Part shown: piece after piece, positions 38,263-47,600 of the stretch
Layout: every line of letters begins with the position of its first letter
Position numbering within the stretch: the stretch's first letter is position 1
Source: Allodiplogaster sudhausi
Taxonomy: Eukaryota > Nematoda > Chromadorea > Rhabditida > Diplogasteridae
Direction of reading: 5' to 3'
DNA: 64,000 bases
NCBI GenBank assembly: GCA_945643635.1
Contig: CALZFC010000007.1
Coordinates: forward strand, 1,494,501-1,558,500
Translations under genes and position numbers: made by a program
Notes under the pieces: model-generated
What the model saw: only the letters and a program-made list of their open reading frames with translations
What the model was told of the DNA's origin: nothing
Database searches by the model: none

Positions 38263-40730
38263 TTAATAGTAACCTTGCTTCTGACCTAGATTGCCCATTG
38301 CGAACAAGGTACTGCTCTCCCTTCTGCATCACTTCAAGGGGTCACACAGGCAACAGCCAATGATGTGATCGAGCACCGCTGGCATGGTTTGTCCTTTTCA
38401 TCTCTCGCTCCGCCCTTTCGCTACAGTATCCCATCATCTCCATGATATTTTCCTTGTTTAGTGGAGCTTCTGAACTCGCAGCTAATGCTTTGTGGAGAGC
38501 GGAACAACTTTGTAATACTCACTGCCTCTCGTGCCACCCTCGCTCAGAAGATCCACCGGGGAGTCTGGCGAAAGGCACAACTCCTCGGCAAGAAGACTTG
38601 GTCTGCTCATGTCTCCGGGATGCAGGTTTGGCCTCGGAATGTATGAGTGTTGCCGTAGATCCCTACTGCTTCATCCCACTTCAAAGTAATATTACAGTAC
38701 TTCGCTCCAACGCCTCAAACGCCAGCAAGTATGCGAGATGCAAGATGGCTCCCACGAGAGGTGAGACAAATTTTTTTTAAACAGAACAACTGACTCTTTT
38801 TTATGGAGTATTCGATAAATAATAAATAATCTATATTATATGATAAATAATATGGCCTTGTGTTTTCGGTGATCGAGGAGAAGTCCTTCTCTGCCGATTC
38901 GTGTTCCCCGCTGGACGCAGTGCAAATGATGCTTGGAGAGAGCGGAGACGCCATGGGCGGATTCGTGCACACCATGAAGCCAGCCAATGGAGAGGCGCTC
39001 CAGCTACAGAGAATCGTCTCCCGCTGCTCATGCCAGATGTACTGGTGCTCCTTCTCCGAGGAGATTGACAACCCTGATGCGCAGGTGAGAGAGAGGGAGA
39101 TAGAGAAAGAGGTAGCGAGAGAAAACGAGAGAAAGGGATGATGAGAGAGAAGAGAGAGAGTGAGATAGAGAAAGAGGTAGCGAGAGAAAACAGAGAAAGG
39201 GATGATGAGAGAGAGAGAGAGTGAGATAGAGAAAGAGGAAGCGAGAGAAAACGAGAGAAAGGGATGATGAGAGAGAAGAGAGAGAGAGTGAGATAGAGAA
39301 AGGGAGAGAGAGAAACGAGAGAAAGGGATGATGAGAGAGAAGAGTGTTATTGTCCCGCAGACAGTGCCAGCGGAAGAGAGCGATGAGATGGCGGAGGAGC
39401 TAGGAGTGGATTGTCTGACTCTGAAGCACAACATGCTGGAGGCGAGCAGCAGTTCCGCCCAGTACGAGATGGTCGTTGACGTCGTGGACAAACTCGTACT
39501 CTTCGTGGATCCGCGCATGAAGGCCGCGGCTGAGAAGAGAAGTCGGAGGGCATTTGAGTGCAGGCAGCTGAACATGGCCGAGATGATCAACAATATTGAA
39601 AATCAACAGGTTTATGCTCCCTCTATTGTATTCTCAACACGTATTCGTGTTTATTTGCCTTTCTTATCATTTATGTACTCCTATTACAGTTAAAAATACA
39701 CAGGGGGATGATGATAGTATTTGAAGGGACATATGAAATGAATAAAAATAGAAGTAGAAGGGAAGAATAAATGAAGACGGTGCTTCTCAGGCTGAACTAC
39801 GTGAAATCGTTTGCGTCGTTCGATCGTTGGAACGACAACTTTTTCACGTCGAAAGCTCTCGTGGAAATGGCGAAGGAGAAGAAACGACAAGAAGAAGTGA
39901 AGCTTTGCTGGCTGAGATGGACGAGTCCAAGGCCAAGCAACTCGACCTCGCTGAGCATGTTGCTATCACTATCAGGTTCGTTTATTTGTGTTGCTCAATT
40001 AGTTGGGAGTTACAACCACATATGAAGAGATCCAAGCTCTGTCCTTCTAGTTTTGCAATAAACTTGTAAAAAAAAAGTAATGGCGTGGAGGAAAGAGGAA
40101 TCCGCTGTTGTTGAGTGTGTACAAGCAGCGCTGCGTGGAGAATCTGCTGGCTAAGAGCGTGCGAGTGGAGGGCGAGGGAGAGGGCGCCGCCGTCGTCAGG
40201 AAGTTCGAGGTCTGCTTCGAGGAGTGCACATGGAAACTGGCAGAGGCAGACGGCCAGATCGGCATCGCTCAGCTACACATTCGCAGCTTCCTGTAGCATA
40301 CTCATCATCTTGTACTTTTTCTCTCCCTCTCTTTCTCTCTTTCTATTTCACCCTCCCTCTCCCTCTCTTTCTCTCTCTCTTTCCTCTTCTCATTCTCCCT
40401 CTCTCTCTCACTCTCTTCACTATTGTCGTTCAGGTACACACGAACCATGCGAGTGGAGAACAGCGGCGAGCATCTCTTCGAGATCGGCTCAATCCGGATG
40501 TCCAATCTGCAGTCGGAGACGCACAAGGACACGATCCACAGGGACGAGAGATACCCTTCGAACTCCCTCGCCGTCAGAGTCATCTGCCGCCATCTCGCAC
40601 CTGTGGGAGGAATCGATGTCAAGGAACACTTCGAAGTACAATTCTCTCTCTCACACACACTCTCTCTCCCTCTCTCTCACTCTCTTCTCTCTCTCTCTCT
40701 TCTCTCTCTCTCACTCTTCTCTCTCTCTCA

Positions 40731-40774
<44 letters not shown>

Positions 40775-40975
40775 GGTGCACAACGCCAAACGATGTCATT
40801 TATATTCAGGTGAACATTGCTCCGATGGTTGCTCAGCTTACATATTCCTTCTTCAAAGTAATGATGTGATTTTTCTTCCCTGGACGAGGAGTGGAAGATC
40901 AAAGCTCTGCTGACTTTGATGATGAACAACGTCTTTCTGACAGAGATAAGCAACCGGTTAGCAAGAAAGACGAGG

Positions 40976-41023
<48 letters not shown>

Positions 41024-41766
41024 GCAGAAAGAGAGAACGTATTTGTTAGCGTCTGTCTTTGTCCCGCCGCCTCGCGGGTGGCCTGGGAGTGGTGAGAGCG
41101 GGAGAGAAGAAGGCGGCGGCCCCTCCTGCTGCTCCAGTCGACGACATCGACAAGATGAGGATTCGCGCGCATTCCAACAACTTCTTCGTGTACATTAAGA
41201 TCACTGAGGTAGACGAGTGAATTACATACCCTGAGGGGAGGAATGTAATCGTGCGACTACTAATGCAGGTTCCATTCGTCGTGTCGTACAAGGGACTAAA
41301 GGAGAAGAACATCGAGGACATCAAGCAGCTGACTCTCGTCTTCCCCGAGTGTGAGATTCATGACCGCAACTGCACTTGGCTCGACTTGGCGCTTTACTTC
41401 AAGAACGTCTGCAGAAAAGAACTGGTCCAGCAGGTTCTGCCTTAATCTCTTTACCAGTCATTCAGAGAACTCTCTCTCATATCTCAGCATTCCATTGATG
41501 AAGCAAAAGTTCATGAAAGCAAAAGCTTTTCTTAGTTCATGAAGCAAAAGCTGCTACGCAATCGACTGAAGGGCAACGACGTCGAGCACCCAACCACGGA
41601 GGAAGACAAGAAGCGAATTGCCATTGGCAGCACGGTCGGTTTTCCTTTTCCTCCACTTAATGCAATAATTCAATGTAAACGAGCAAGTGGCATGCCAAGT
41701 GATATATTTATGCAAACTGTAAGGCTGTTCTTATAGACAACGTTAACGGAGAAGCAAAGAAGATGA
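21082..41766 (+). CDS. BLTP2: Bridge-like lipid transfer protein family member 2 (KIAA0100/hobbit/SABRE), interrupted by in-frame stops and a 10-kb intron insertion
   Basis: A giant rod-shaped protein that moves lipids at ER-plasma membrane contacts. Clear exons include 21082-21137, 21199-21369, 21426-21561, about 21599-21748, 21866-22043, 22142-22310, 22383-22524, 22658-22942, 22994-23119, 23171-23500, 23553-23789, 23882-23971, from 24034, 24638-24799, 24856-24954, 25019-25172, 25378-25579, 25718-25989, 26050-26182, 26295-26428, 26502-26689, 26900-27034, 27095-27186, 27263-27410, 27469-27537, 37603-37884, 37996-38118, 38290-38386, 38462-38625, 38698-38760, 38878-39084, 39361-39609, 39791-39975, 40098-40292, 40434-40635, 40810-40956, 41050-41208, 41269-41433, 41536-41634 and 41737-41766. 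The N-terminus is a membrane anchor ('[18 protein letters not shown]'). Family blocks: '[18 protein letters not shown]', '[12 protein letters not shown]', 'ISRCSCQ-like' and '[19 protein letters not shown]', '[18 protein letters not shown]'. In-frame stops occur at 21275 (TGA), 23297 (TAA) and 40867 (TGA). Length about 2,150 residues. Functional state is uncertain. Confidence 0.85.
21752..21847 (+). repeat. (TTTCTC)n microsatellite in a BLTP2 intron
   Basis: About 16 perfect copies of the hexamer TTTCTC occupy most of a 117-bp intron. On the antisense strand it produces an artefactual Lys-Arg repeat ORF. Confidence 0.95.
22536..22606 (+). repeat. (TC)n microsatellite in a BLTP2 intron
   Basis: Near-perfect CT dinucleotide run of about 50 bp followed by CTCGCTCTCGC variants, between exons ending 22524 and starting 22658. 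Confidence 0.9.
24178..24230 (+). repeat. (GA)n microsatellite in BLTP2
   Basis: Near-perfect GA dinucleotide run. It interrupts the region where the exon beginning at 24034 must end. The exact exon-intron border here, and the coding content of 24240-24420, could not be resolved. Confidence 0.85.
25176..25371 (+). repeat. CT-rich minisatellite in a BLTP2 intron
   Basis: Homopyrimidine tract with an imperfect longer period: a block of about 60-70 bp containing CTATGTCTCCCTTTCTC and CCCTCTTCCTC recurs three times. It fills the intron between exons 25019-25172 and 25378-25579. Confidence 0.85.
26701..26881 (+). repeat. CT-rich tract in a BLTP2 intron
   Basis: About 180 bp of (CT)n with short CCCT and CACCCG interruptions, between exons ending 26689 and starting 26900. 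Confidence 0.9.
27591..27727 (+). repeat. 137-bp terminal direct repeat, left copy
   Basis: Starts AATTGGTGTTTGAATGCG and ends GTGGTCTGGT. It is identical over its whole length to 37459-37595 and in the same orientation. It sits 53 bp into a BLTP2 intron whose donor is at 27538. It does not have TG..CA ends, so it is not a canonical LTR. Bases flanking the pair allow a possible TAA target duplication (CATAA before the left copy, TAATCG at the end of the right), but this is ambiguous because the bases overlap the repeat ends. Confidence 0.95.
28442..28700 (+). repeat. 60-bp minisatellite (about 4.5 copies) in the outer insertion
   Basis: Units begin at 28481, 28541, 28601 and 28661, preceded by a diverged partial copy at 28442. 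Copies at 28481 and 28541 are identical. The unit starts GCGCACAGGCGCTGCCGGCG and is GC-rich, unlike its surroundings. Because the period is a multiple of three, several frames stay open; one encodes repeats of '[20 protein letters not shown]'. No start, splice or family evidence supports a real protein. Confidence 0.9.
28890..29095 (+). repeat. Diverged tandem repeat of about 105 bp in the outer insertion
   Basis: Two copies share the order 'TTCACAGCCTTATTATTTTACG / TTTACAGCCTTACTATTTTACG', 'TATTTCACACCAGTTGGGGTTTG / ATTTCAAACCCATTGGGGTTTG' and 'TTGCAGTGAGGTCAGG / CTGCAGAGAGGTCAGG'. The second copy runs into the module at 29050. A third, more diverged start appears at 29460-29490, just before the nested element. 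Confidence 0.75.
29497..29526 (+). repeat. Left terminal inverted repeat of the nested transposon
   Basis: 30 bp beginning CTCGGGAAAAAAGCG. It is paired with 35368-35397, 29/30 identical in inverted orientation. Confidence 0.85.
29556..29584 (+). repeat. Sub-terminal direct repeat, left copy
   Basis: A 29-bp motif starting TAGCAGTTTAACCCTTACAC and ending TCTGTAACT. It recurs in the same orientation at 35291-35319 with one mismatch (TTTAACC versus TTGAACC). It may be a transposase binding site, though direct rather than inverted orientation is unusual. Confidence 0.7.
30190..31717 (-). CDS. Unrecognised protein encoded by the nested transposon (second gene)
   Basis: I do not recognise it. 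Starting at ATG 31717 the protein begins '[20 protein letters not shown]', followed by a GT donor. Open, splice-bounded minus-strand blocks then follow: about 31395-31440 ('[15 protein letters not shown]'), 31207-31320 ('[18 protein letters not shown]...'), 31082-31140 ('[17 protein letters not shown]'), 30828-31020 ('[20 protein letters not shown]', '[20 protein letters not shown]'), 30667-30770 ('[18 protein letters not shown]') and 30216-30590 ('[20 protein letters not shown]' and a basic C-terminus). Introns look like host introns (short, AG ends). It lies head-to-tail behind the transposase on the same strand, so it may be an accessory protein of the element. Exon joins are tentative. Confidence 0.5.
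31924..34900 (-). CDS. Tnp2-like transposase of the nested element (5' part uncertain)
   Basis: Minus-strand, multi-exon gene. Open blocks in coding order: about 34740-34830 and 34575-34680 (acidic, Ser-rich N-terminus including '[18 protein letters not shown]'), about 34320-34440 ('[20 protein letters not shown]'), 33706-33998 ('[20 protein letters not shown]' then '[20 protein letters not shown]'), 33295-33655 ('[20 protein letters not shown]' then '[10 protein letters not shown]'), 32840-33053, 32600-32770, 32294-32500 and 31924-32280 (stop at 31924). The pattern 'ENVIxAGLWxGKxKPN..LF' followed by 'GxKGxSxL....PxDxMHxxxEGV' is characteristic of the Tnp2-type transposase group seen in many animals, plants and fungi, and these blocks match it in order and spacing. 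The Cys pair usually between these two blocks is not evident. Introns appear intact, so the gene may be functional, but its N-terminal exon(s) could extend to about 35050. Confidence 0.6.
35291..35319 (+). repeat. Sub-terminal direct repeat, right copy
   Basis: Same 29-bp motif as at 29556-29584 and in the same orientation. Confidence 0.7.
35368..35397 (-). repeat. Right terminal inverted repeat of the nested transposon
   Basis: Reverse complement begins CTCGGGAAAAAAGCGCGCAG and pairs with 29497-29526. Confidence 0.85.
35530..36010 (+). repeat. Third diverged module of the outer insertion
   Basis: Shares 'AGTTTCAGACTCCAGAAGAAGAG' with modules at about 28345 and 29088 ('GGTTTCAGTCTCCAAAAGAAGAG'), then GC-rich text with 'GCGCAGACGTTAGCGTCTTG', similar to the minisatellite family. 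Only short ORFs are present. Confidence 0.5.
37459..37595 (+). repeat. 137-bp terminal direct repeat, right copy
   Basis: Identical to 27591-27727. It is followed by AATCGAG and the BLTP2 exon starting at 37603, so the splice acceptor (TAATCGAG) lies just outside the repeat and the whole insertion can in principle be spliced out. Confidence 0.95.
38140..38266 (+). repeat. CT/TG-rich tract in a BLTP2 intron
   Basis: Two (CT)n runs separated by TGTGTGTGTCTGTC and a T/C-rich spacer, between exons ending 38118 and starting 38290. Confidence 0.9.
39085..39345 (+). repeat. Purine minisatellite in a BLTP2 intron
   Basis: About four copies of a 60-70 bp unit built around GAGATAGAGAAAGAGGTAGC then GAGAGAAAACGAGAGAAAGG and GATGATGAGAGAGAAGAG. 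It fills almost the whole intron 39085-39360. Confidence 0.9.
40640..40780 (+). repeat. CT-rich tract in a BLTP2 intron
   Basis: (CT)n with CACTCTTCTCTCT periodicity (about 18 bp), between exons ending 40635 and starting 40810. A similar tract lies at 40316-40425 in the preceding intron and a (GA)n run at 40979-41018 in the next. Confidence 0.85.
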
Positions 41767-41923
41767 AGCAAGGAAACATACTACTATCAATTACATCGAG
41801 TACAAGATACAGGTCTTCACCGGCAATAAATAACTCGACATATTCTCAACCATAATTTATTATACTATGTATATATCATTTAAAAAAGTTAACGGATTGC
41901 TTTAATAATAAATATTTCACAGT

Positions 41924-44380
41924 TCACTTGTAATACACATTGACTTTGAGGACTGGTTCCGTGGTATCCAAAGGAGAGCGAAAGATCTGAGAGTGTTGAA
42001 AAGCATTGGGCCCCTTTCCACCCGAGAACAGAGCTTTCACTGAGACAACGCGAGAGGTTTCCAAGTCTTCGGGCGACAACTGCAAATGAAACAATAGCTT
42101 ACGAAGATCAGAGATTAAAACAAACCTCGACAGTCTTTCCATCCCGGAGGAGAAGGCAGAAGTCATCTCCGAGACAGGCCGTTGCAGTGACCTGGCCGCC
42201 TTCCGTGTTATGGAAACCCATAACGTGAATGGTGACCTTGTGAGGAAGGGGTCCTTTGCTGAGATCGATGTGCCAAATCAACTCGGCCTCCGAACTTCCT
42301 TCCTCGCGGCATAAATAAGCCATTTTCCAGTCTGTCTCCACCTTCCTCTGAATCCTCTCTGCCGTGAAGACTCCACTTCTCCAACCTCTCTTCTCCTCCC
42401 TGCCATCCCGATATAAATCCTTGACAACATCGTACTCGATGGAATAGACACCACCTTCCGCATCCTCCTCACTTGGTTGGAAGGAGAATGGAGAGGTTGG
42501 CTGGCTTGCCTCTCCCCCTCCGCCATCCTCTCCTCTCTCCTTCTTCCACTTATCGTCTCCGCTCTTCCTTCCTCCGTATTCATTCTCATCCTTTCTTCCT
42601 CCTCCCAGATTAATCAACTCGATAAGCTCGCGACATCTGAATGCATTTTGAGTGCATTGCATCTACAAAACGTTTGCTCCGAATATACTCTACAGTTAAG
42701 GTTAACGAGGCCCTGAACGATCAAATTCTAGCATCATTCGAAGGAATCCACTAAACAAATTCTTTAAAATTCTTCCTAATTTGCTGACCTCTGCATATTC
42801 AGCTCGTTCTTCCGCTTCTCAATCTCGGCCGCCTTCCCCTCCCGCTCCAACTTGGCTCTCAGCAGTCGATTGCTGAGTTTGAGGATGAAAGAGGAGAGCA
42901 GCGACTCCCTGACTCTCGTCCTTCCCTTCATTGTCTCCTTCGAGTCCATGACATATCTCCAAGTGACATCCGTTGCGTGGTCCGCTGCCAGTGCTACCAC
43001 GTAACTCAGCTTCTTGCCCCATCCCTGCCAAAGGAACACATTTAAGACACCCCCAATATAACTAAATTAGAAGTGACCTTTTCGTAGAGAAGAGGCTTGT
43101 CATAGACCTCCTCGCAGGCATCGAAGTGGATCCATCTGCCATCTAAGCGGAGTTCTGTCCAAACGTGGTCCGTCGTGTCCAGGACGTACCTAGCAAACAA
43201 TTTTAAATCAGGGTTCTTTTTATAAATAAAAAACAGCTTAAAGCAAGTTGTCTGTACCTGGTCTCGAAACCGAGTGCAGCTGCGCAGAGAGCGAAGCAAT
43301 TCGCCCACTCTCCACAGCGTCCCGTCCTCGTCTCCAGCAACTTCACCGGGTTCTCGTATCTTGGAAAGCGAACTTCTCGTCCACACGAACATTCGTAGAC
43401 TTCAACGCGACCAGCGCCATCCTCCAATTCTTCTTTCGTTGCCGTTCCCTACATTCAAACAAAGATTATTTTATGTTTATCTGAAAAGCTGTTCATTCAT
43501 AATTTGTAAAGATGAAAGAATTAAAAATGAATGAGAGTAAACTGCCAAACCGTGAGACCCTTCTCGCGTGGAGGAGTTGAGTGGCAATTTGGGCAAGCAG
43601 GGACATCCGTCCAAGTGAAAAAGCTCTGCTTGAACCACGACAACAACTTAACTGCCACTTCGAGAGTCGCGCCCTTCTTCTCTGCTTCTTCAATCACTTC
43701 CACGGGAATGACACTTCGCGCAAGAGTACGGTAGACCATGTCATCGTAATACTTGGCATACTGTAGAAAGGAGACGATCCTCATTGATGATAATTAGAGG
43801 CAGAGAAACGGAAGAGGAAAGAACAGCCGAACACTGTCAGAAGCACGAGCGAACTGCTCGAGGAAAGTGCGTTCATCGAGAGAAGCCGCATTGGGATTGG
43901 CAGCAGCGGCATGCTGGGAGACGCTCTGCTCCAGTTTAGCGCGGTCTCCTCCCATGATCCGCTCCACTTCCTGCCCGGCCTTCAGAATGATGAAAGTTGG
44001 CATGGCACGAATGCCGTAGCGAGTTGCCAAATCTGAAATCACAAACCGTAGGAATAAATCAGGACTTTATACAATTTTTGAGAAAGCAACAGGAAGAACC
44101 ACTGAAAAATTGACTACTGAAAAGAAGAACTTGCTTTTATTATGATATGAATAATGAGAACCTCACCTCTGGAGTGGTCAACGTTGACCTTGAAGAAGAC
44201 AACGCTGGTGAAGCGAGTGGCGAGTTCCTCGAAGAAAGGGGCGATGACACGGCAGGGGCCGCACCAGTCGGCGTAGAAGTCGATGACAATGACGCCGCCA
44301 GTCCCGCCACGGCGGATGGCCTCGTCCAATTCTGCCGACGAAGCGAGCACCCGCACCATCCCTGTCTTCTTCTCCCTCAA
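41924..44380 (-). CDS. NGLY1: Peptide:N-glycanase with N-terminal thioredoxin domain
   Basis: Cytosolic enzyme that removes N-linked glycans from misfolded glycoproteins during ER-associated degradation; the thioredoxin part may add oxidoreductase activity, as in C. elegans PNG-1. Exons in coding order: 44167-44359 (or 44380), 43833-44032, 43551-43760, 43258-43448, 43078-43189, 42789-43024, 42126-42636 and 41924-42079. This gives 602 residues from the inner ATG and 609 from the upstream one. The N-terminus has the thioredoxin site '[19 protein letters not shown]'. The transglutaminase-like core has zinc cysteines 'CPNCHS' and 'CSCGRE', catalytic Cys in '[12 protein letters not shown]', His in '[10 protein letters not shown]' and Asp in 'RWIHFDACE'. 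'GWGKKLSYV' follows. The C-terminal half (exon 42126) fits the PAW mannose-binding domain. All catalytic residues are present. It shares a 225-bp divergent promoter region with POLE. Confidence 0.95.
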
Positions 44381-44605
44381 CTGCCTCGTCAGACACTCGG
44401 GCTACGTAGTCCTGGTGTTCTTTTTAGGTGCAAACTACTGTATATGAAAGTTAACAAATTCACGGTCATATTTTGGCGCGAAGATAAGTGCAGCCAAATG
44501 TATTACAACTTCACTCGTTCTCGTCGCATAAATTATATCATTCTCGTACTACTGGTTTGGGTATGTTGTAAATTTATAATTTTTAACTTTCAGGCGTCTT
44601 CCTCA
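44381..44605. promoter_or_regulatory. Putative bidirectional promoter between PNG-1 and POLE
   Basis: The two genes are head to head with 225 bp (or 246 bp) between start codons. A pyrimidine tract ending TTTCAG at 44588-44593, 12 bp before the POLE ATG, could be a splice (or trans-splice) acceptor in the POLE 5' UTR. No core promoter element is evident. Confidence 0.45.
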
Positions 44606-47600
44606 ATGGACGACGAAGTTCCGCCAGTTCAACTTGAGAGGTTCGCGATATTTTCAGAGGAATAAAAAATTTTATACTACTTGCAGCAGTGACAACTTCG
44701 AGGAGCGAATAAATGCCATAAAATGGAACAATGAAATCGACGCCAAATATGGATATGAGGTGTACACATCTCCACAAGAACGAGACGCGTGGATGGTTAA
44801 TATGGCTCCGGTTAGTTCATCTTTCTTCTAAACCATATAAACTACCCGCGTACGTTGATTGCAGGCTGAGATGCTCGAAGAACAGACCAAGCAAATTATT
44901 TCTGCCGTCGACTTCTATTTTTTGCAAGAGAACGGGTCTCGATTCAAGGTTGCTATCTTTTTTCTTCACATTTGATTACCTGACAATCCTTGTAGATAAC
45001 ATACCCGGCTCGTCCGTATTTGTATGTCTCTGTTTCGGATGAAAGTGAACTCCAAGCTGGCTCCTATCTTTCGAAGAAGTATCCATTCATCAGTGTCGAA
45101 TATGTGGACAAGGAAGATCTTGATTTGGTTTGTTTGCTATTCGTTTCTATATGTGCAGAGAACTCCTTTAATGTTGTCGTTTTGCAGAAGAATCACTTGT
45201 CGGGACTGAAGAGGAAGTACATCAAGTTGACTTCTCCGTCGACTGTTGAGCAGGCGAAGTTAAAGAGGGATTTGATGCCTCTGATTCGCAAGAACAAGGC
45301 GCGCCTGCTGCACGACGCAGAGTTTACCACTCTGCTCTCCAAGCAACTCGGCGGACTGTCTGATCAGGCTGTGGCCGACGATGTTCTCTCCAAATTTGTT
45401 GACATTCGGTTAGCCATCTTTACTTGTACTGTGAGATTATACCATTTTATCAGTTGTTGTTGAGTGAGTACGACGTGGCCGTGGAAACGAGGGTGGCAAT
45501 CGACGAGAAGCTCTTCGTGGGCAAGTGGTATCAAGTGAGTGGCTGCGGCCGCCATGGGTCTCCTTCCCTCCAGAACCATCCCCGGGGAGTCGACGACCCC
45601 CTTGAGCCTGTGGTTCTCGCTTACGACATTGAATGCACCAAACTTCCTCTCAAGTTCCCCGACTCTGCCATTGATCAGATCATGATGATCTCTTACATGG
45701 TTAGTTGCAATTTCAATCTTATGTTTACTAAAGGAGGCCGAAGGAGAGGAGTTTTCAGATCGACGGCCATGGATTCCTCATCATTAACCGTTCCATTGTT
45801 AGCACTGACATCGACAACTTTGAATATTCGCCCCGCGAAGACATCAAAGGCTTCTTCACTATCTTCAACGAAGAAGACGAAATCGCGTTAATACGAAGAT
45901 TCTTTGGCCACATTCAGAAAGTGCAGCCCCATGTCATTGTCACGTACAACGGAGACTTCTTCGACTGGTAAACCTGTTCCACTTTTCTTGTTATCCTTTG
46001 GACGTTTGGTTTTATTCCAATTAAAGTGGCAAAGAAGAGAAAGAGTTATCTCGAGGCCTTTCGTGGAGGCCCGTGCTGCTATCCGTGGCCTCGACATGAA
46101 CAAGGAAATCGGATTCGCCAAGAACTCCAATGACGAATACAAGAACAAGAACTGCATTCACATGGATGCCTTCAAGTCTGAATAGATGTGGTTTTTTCTG
46201 CTTTCTTCTTATTCCTTCCATTTCTAGATGGGTGAAGAGAGATTCTTATCTGCCAGTCGGGAGTCAGAATCTGAAGGCTGTAGCCAAGGCCAAGCTTCGC
46301 TACGATCCTATGGAAGTCGATCCGGAAGAGATGTGTCAGATGGCGAGGGATAATCCACAGGTTTCACTTATCATTATCTTTATTTATTTTTTATCTTCTC
46401 TTACAACTGTCGACTGTTATCTCTCTCTGTCTCTCTCTTACTTTCTATCACTCCTCTCCTTCTAGGCTCTGGCAAACTACTCGGTATCAGATGCAGTGGC
46501 GACGTACTATCTCTACATGAAATACGTGCAGCCCTTCATCTTTGCTCTCTGTACCATCATTCCGTTGCCAGCAGATGATGTCATTTCCCTTTTTTTAAAT
46601 TTTAATTGTTACTTTATACGTTTTCAATCATCTTGCAGGTCCTACGAAAGGGTTCGGGAACTCTTTGCGAGGCTCTTCTCATGGTGGAAGCCTTTCATGG
46701 CAACATCATCTTCCCGAATAAGTTCACTGGGGCGGACGAAGCTTCCTGGACCAAGGATGGGCATAAGGTTTTATTTTTATCAGTTCACGTATTCTTGTCA
46801 TGTTGTGTTTCAAAGTGCTGAACTCTTGTAATGGTCACTTCGTCAGATGAACTGAGTTGAGTGGAACCCTTCCCCTTGCAGATCGAGTCGGAGACCTACG
46901 TGGGTGGCCACGTGGAGGCGCTGGAGGCGGGACTCTTCCGTGCCGATCTGCCCACTCGCTTTCGTCTAGTCCCCGCCGCCATTGCAAGGCTCCGCGATGA
47001 GGTACGTTATTCCTGTATTTTGCACCTTCCTCTTACGATTAACGATATTTTGCATCCTACAATTTTCATAGTTCTACATTATTTTCAAAGGATGTCTGCA
47101 ATCAGTCGTTTTTGTATACGCGATGACAAAAAGTTATCTTCATTTTCCCCTTAATTAAATATACTTGAACGAATCTGTAGTGCAATTTTCTCTCTGTCTT
47201 TTGATGTCATTTGTTCGTGAAGAGTGCAGTTCCTCTCAGGCGGAGGAGACGCTGGAGAAAGAGTTGGTGCGTGAGATGGGGCTGGATCGGTCGAATGTCT
47301 CTAACTGGGAGGAGGCCATCGCCGGTGTTCGCTCTCAACTGGAAGATCTCCTCGCTCATCCGGCCCGCCTCGAAAAGCCGCGTATCTATCATTTGGATGT
47401 CGGCGCCATGTATCCTAACATTATTCTCACCAATCGACTACAGGCAAGATTCTATGCTGTTCTAATTGAAGCACCTTTCCAATAACAGCGCCGTCTTCAA
47501 TAGCCCTCCGATGGAGCAATGCCAATAAGGCATTGATAATAGTAGCACCCCTGGAGGGGAGGGGGGTATTTAAAAATAGCAGCACCGAAGCTTTATTTTA

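Noticed and set aside
38626..38697. Apparent frameshift in BLTP2 after 'VSGMQ'
   Set aside because: A normal 72-nt intron ending ATTACAG restores the frame and gives 'YFAPTPQT', which matches the family ('GMQYFA').
21082..41766. Reassignment of TGA to tryptophan in this genome
   Set aside because: LSM6, PNG-1 and the 14-16 kb gene terminate naturally at TGA, and in other recognised genes I found TGA only inside introns.
45535..45573. 39-nt intron in POLE (GTGAGT..CTCCAG)
   Set aside because: Reading through gives a segment of the same length as in known POLE proteins between 'WYQ' and 'PVVLAYDIE', so it is coding.
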